Part shown: one piece after another, positions 22,291-22,321 of the stretch | Position numbering within the stretch: position 1 is the stretch's first letter | Layout of the letters: every line of letters starts with the position of its first letter | NCBI GenBank assembly: GCA_019415505.1 | Contig: DXZC01000018.1 | Coordinates: 1 to 22,321 of the forward strand | Source of the DNA: Peptococcaceae bacterium | Lineage (GTDB): Bacteria; Bacillota; Dehalobacteriia; UBA7702 | Reading direction: 5' to 3' | Length of the DNA: 22,321 nt | The notes under the pieces: model-generated | The model's database searches: none | The model's input: only the letters and a program-made list of their open reading frames with translations | Told to the model about the DNA's origin: nothing | Position numbers and translations under genes: made by a program

Positions 22291-22321
22291 CCGATGAGAA
22301 AGAGTAGTAGTCATCCTAAGC
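22291..22321 (+). promoter_or_regulatory. Probable start of a T-box leader (cut by the window edge)
   Basis: About 18-20 bases after the expected transcription start is GATGAGAAAGAGTAGTAG (22293-22310). This matches the 5' base of T-box stem I, where the GA-rich kink-turn and the AGTAGTA element are conserved. T-box leaders bind uncharged tRNA and control aminoacyl-tRNA synthetase or amino-acid genes. The specifier loop and the antiterminator (TGGNACCGCG-type) would lie outside the window, so the amino acid cannot be read. Confidence 0.65.

Overview
The window looks like a chromosomal piece of an anaerobic, Gram-positive-type Firmicute (Clostridia or a relative). The evidence is strong AGGAGG-type ribosome binding sites, GTG and TTG starts, TTGACA/TATAAT promoters, T-rich intrinsic terminators, two exported enzymes with triple SLH cell-wall anchors, a DUF3343 protein, adenosylcobalamin-dependent ethanolamine ammonia-lyase, and what appears to be the first bases of a T-box leader at the right edge. 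I cannot name the species. I see no rRNA, tRNA, CRISPR array, transposase, integrase or phage gene.

Layout. (1) Positions 1-187 hold the end of a plus-strand gene, which shares a bidirectional terminator (247-278) with a minus-strand run. That run reads, in transcription order, DUF3343 protein (3531-3271), DUF815 AAA+ ATPase (3177-2038), LUD-domain protein (1928-1302) and a membrane protein with stalk and PKD domains (1284-295). (2) From 3684, an extended -10 promoter drives a tight plus-strand operon of M29 aminopeptidase, TGS-linked uridine-kinase-type kinase and membrane-anchored ComEC-like metallo-beta-lactamase protein. The last two genes overlap. (3) A gene-free stretch with degenerate short repeats (7499-7788) precedes a shared terminator and an S8 subtilase with three SLH domains. 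(4) A minus-strand lipoprotein plus patatin-like phospholipase operon diverges from eutB-eutC. The divergent region carries well-formed promoters in both directions. (5) A large sensor follows, with tandem periplasmic-type binding domains, one membrane helix, a degenerate GGDEF domain and an intact EAL domain. After it come typA/bipA and, convergent, a small (p)ppGpp synthetase. (6) A 664-base gene-free region (20057-20720) contains a predicted multi-branched RNA fold. (7) A polysaccharide deacetylase with three SLH domains ends the coding part. Beyond it lie divergent promoters and the putative T-box start.

How parts may work together. The two SLH enzymes probably sit on the cell wall. The EAL sensor and the small alarmone synthetase are nucleotide second-messenger enzymes. 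eutBC would convert ethanolamine to acetaldehyde and ammonia, but neither shell genes nor a eutA reactivase are present here. The two items most worth following up are the structured RNA candidate at 20277-20424 and the promoter that overlaps the start of a small membrane ORF at 11709-11738. All domain calls were made by eye from sequence, without database searches.
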